A stretch of 7,143 nt of DNA from an uncultured Clostridium sp. (GTDB lineage Bacteria; Bacillota; Clostridia; TANB77; CAG-508), in NCBI GenBank assembly GCA_900553405.1, contig USDF01000061.1:1-7143 (forward strand). The letters run 5' to 3'. The notes beneath the pieces were generated by a model. It ran no database searches. It worked only from the letters and a program-made list of their open reading frames with translations, and was not told the DNA's origin. This document shows, in pieces, positions 6,630 through 7,143 of this stretch (position 1 is its first letter; each line of letters starts with the position of its first letter). A program made the position numbers and the translations under genes.

Positions 6630-6688
6630 CATATTTATCTTCTACAGAAAGTTATCATACCATGATAACTTTCCTAGAACATAAAAAA
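6615..6688 (-). repeat. Structured 74-nt repeat, copy B (inverted partner at 418-491)
   Basis: Read on the minus strand, this matches copy A with no gaps. It starts in the TTTTTTAT end of a terminator (6688-6681), has the dyad core TTATCATGGTATGATAA flanked by GGAAAG/CTTTCT, then GTAGAAGATAAATATGGC, then TTAGATTT. The palindrome is kept despite base changes, with a compensatory G-C pair where copy A has T-A. Unlike copy A, the downstream end forms half of a strong hairpin (6577-6629), so this copy may be the more complete one. Confidence 0.8.
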
Positions 6689-6724
6689 CTAGAGATTAGT
6701 ATAAAAGCTAATTTCTAGTTTTTT
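6683..6724. terminator. Bidirectional terminator between gatB and the HTH gene
   Basis: A 17-bp stem (6683-6699 with 6708-6724), continuous except for one G-T wobble, encloses the 8-nt loop TATAAAAG. The stem starts with AAAAAACTAG and ends with CTAGTTTTTT, so both strands carry a T-tract. It serves the convergent pair: gat transcripts from the left and the small regulator from the right, whose stop codon is 13 bases away. Confidence 0.85.
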
Positions 6725-6736
6725 TCAAGCTTACGC

Positions 6737-6937
6737 TTACTTTTTTATAGTGATTAGTTCATCTAAAGAACAATCAAGATATTCGCAAAAATCTTCTAAA
6801 TATTTAAATGAAATGGAATTTGTTTCGCCTTTAATAACTCTATTTAAATTCCTTGTAGTAATATCCATTTTGTGGCAAAGCCAGTATTTAGACTTATTTT
6901 GCTTTTTTAATAATTCTTCTATATTAAAAGTTAAAAT
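6737..6937 (-). CDS. Small XRE/Cro-type helix-turn-helix regulator, apparent ATT start
   Basis: The minus strand encodes about 66 residues: NIEELLKKQNKSKYWLC at 5-21, the probable recognition segment TTRNLNRVIKGET at 27-39, and LEDFCEYLDCSLDELI at 47-62. This is the full pattern of a stand-alone XRE DNA-binding domain (a Cro-like repressor), with no extra sensor domain. The frame has no ATG, GTG or TTG between an upstream in-frame TAA and the HTH. The first in-frame ATG (codon 24) would delete the first helices. A strong GGAGGTGAT (6941-6949) is followed by ATT codons at 6940-6938 and 6937-6935. The latter, about 7 nt after GGAGG, is the chosen start, giving I/M-LTFNIEE. It is divergent from the prepilin-like gene and probably controls it and itself. 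A sequencing error at the start is the alternative. Confidence 0.8.
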   Translation of the reverse strand: MLTFNIEELLKKQNKSKYWLCHKMDITTRNLNRVIKGETNSISFKYLEDFCEYLDCSLDELITIKK

Positions 6938-6940
6938 AAT

Positions 6941-6949
6941 ATCACCTCC
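6941..6949 (-). promoter_or_regulatory. Near-perfect Shine-Dalgarno that fixes the HTH start
   Basis: On the minus strand GGAGGTGAT matches nine consecutive bases of the anti-Shine-Dalgarno complement. It is the strongest ribosome site in the window, and no canonical start codon follows at usable spacing in the HTH frame. This supports initiation at the ATT codons just downstream. Confidence 0.75.
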
Positions 6950-6971
6950 AATAAAAATTTTAATATAAAAA

Positions 6972-7000
6972 GTATTTGTAAATAAGATATTTACAAATAC
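6972..7000. promoter_or_regulatory. Palindromic operator in the divergent control region
   Basis: GTATTTGTAAATA (6972-6984) and TATTTACAAATAC (6988-7000) form a perfect 13-bp dyad with spacer AGA. The right half contains the -35 box TTTACA (6990-6995) of the prepilin-like gene. Position and symmetry fit a dimeric repressor site. The adjacent divergent XRE protein is the obvious candidate to bind it. It has no T-tract and is not a terminator. Confidence 0.65.
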
Positions 7001-7018
7001 CCTAAAATAGATTATAAT
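6990..7018 (+). promoter_or_regulatory. Promoter of the prepilin-like gene
   Basis: TTTACA (6990-6995, five of six consensus positions), a 17-nt spacer and TATAAT (7013-7018) make a near-consensus vegetative promoter. RNA would begin near 7025, about 30 nt before the ATG. The -35 lies within the palindrome at 6972-7000, so binding there should repress it. Confidence 0.8.
7011..7016 (-). promoter_or_regulatory. Possible -10 box for the HTH gene
   Basis: ATTATAAT is self-complementary over its core, so a minus-strand TATAAT (7016-7011) overlaps the plus-strand one. It would give the regulator a leader of roughly 65 nt that contains the palindrome. No good minus-strand -35 is seen (TAAATT at 7039-7034), so this is tentative. 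TATATT at 6967-6962 is an alternative. Confidence 0.25.
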
Positions 7019-7054
7019 GAAACCAGTTAATTAAATTTAAGGAGTGATAAACAA

Positions 7055-7143
7055 ATGAAGAAAAAAGAAAAAAATAACGGAATTACACTAATAGCATTAG
7101 TTGTAACAACTGTAGTTTTAATAATACTAGCAGGAATAAGTAT
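7055..7143 (+). CDS. Prepilin-like protein, N-terminus only (partial)
   Basis: The first 29 complete codons give a lysine-rich leader (MKKKEKNN, then G9) and the segment ITLIALVVTTVVLIILAGIS, after which the window ends. This is the class III (type IV pilin-like) signal layout. A prepilin peptidase would cut after G9 and the hydrophobic helix would anchor or polymerise the mature protein. Position +5 of the mature protein is alanine, not the glutamate of canonical pilins. This variant is common in clostridial proteins annotated as prepilin-type. The ATG has AAGGAG (7039-7044) ten bases upstream and a near-consensus promoter with an overlapping operator. What the mature domain does cannot be seen. 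Confidence 0.85.
   Translation, partial: MKKKEKNNGITLIALVVTTVVLIILAGIS

Noticed and set aside
6750..6968. 72-codon plus-strand frame
   Set aside because: It is antisense to the XRE gene, whose protein pattern and Shine-Dalgarno are far stronger.

Overview
The window is AT-rich (roughly 30% GC by eye). It uses A/T-ending codons, strong GGAGG-type ribosome binding sites and the standard genetic code (tryptophan is TGG; stops are TAA or TAG). With a gatCAB operon, a DUF4116 protein and a clostridial-style prepilin-like leader, this points to a low-GC Firmicute, most likely an uncultured or gut-associated member of the Clostridia. That placement is inference.

Layout. 1-121 is the last 39 codons of a gene that begins outside the window. 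Its end resembles a sulfatase-modifying/C-type-lectin-like C-terminus and has a base and codon composition unlike the rest, followed by a strong terminator. 162-609 is a gene-free AT-rich stretch with a second terminator, copy A of a structured repeat, and likely uvrC promoters. 610-2424 is a complete uvrC. 2511-3038 encodes a small protein built from 25-residue DUF4116-type repeats. 3046-3126 is a perfect 37-bp inverted repeat. 3146-6496 is a complete gatC-gatA-gatB operon with its own promoter. 6497-6736 holds a minus-strand hairpin, copy B of the repeat in inverted orientation, and a bidirectional terminator. 6737-6937 (minus) is a small XRE-type regulator with no canonical start codon. 6941-7054 is a divergent control region with a 13+13-bp palindrome over the -35 box of the rightward promoter. 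7055-7143 is the start of a prepilin-like protein that runs off the window.

How it works together. The core is housekeeping: nucleotide excision repair (UvrC) and the tRNA-dependent amidotransferase that makes Gln-tRNA(Gln) and/or Asn-tRNA(Asn). It is bracketed by surface- or pilin-type accessory genes. The most unusual signals are not the genes. They are (1) a 74-nt repeat present once on each side of the uvrC-gatB block in opposite orientation, with compensatory stem changes and each copy placed directly after an intrinsic terminator; (2) an HTH gene that appears to start at AUU behind a nearly perfect Shine-Dalgarno; (3) a likely operator linking that regulator to the divergent prepilin-like gene; and (4) a compositionally foreign gene end at the left edge that resembles the variable region of a diversity-generating retroelement target. 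No single complete new system is proven by this window.
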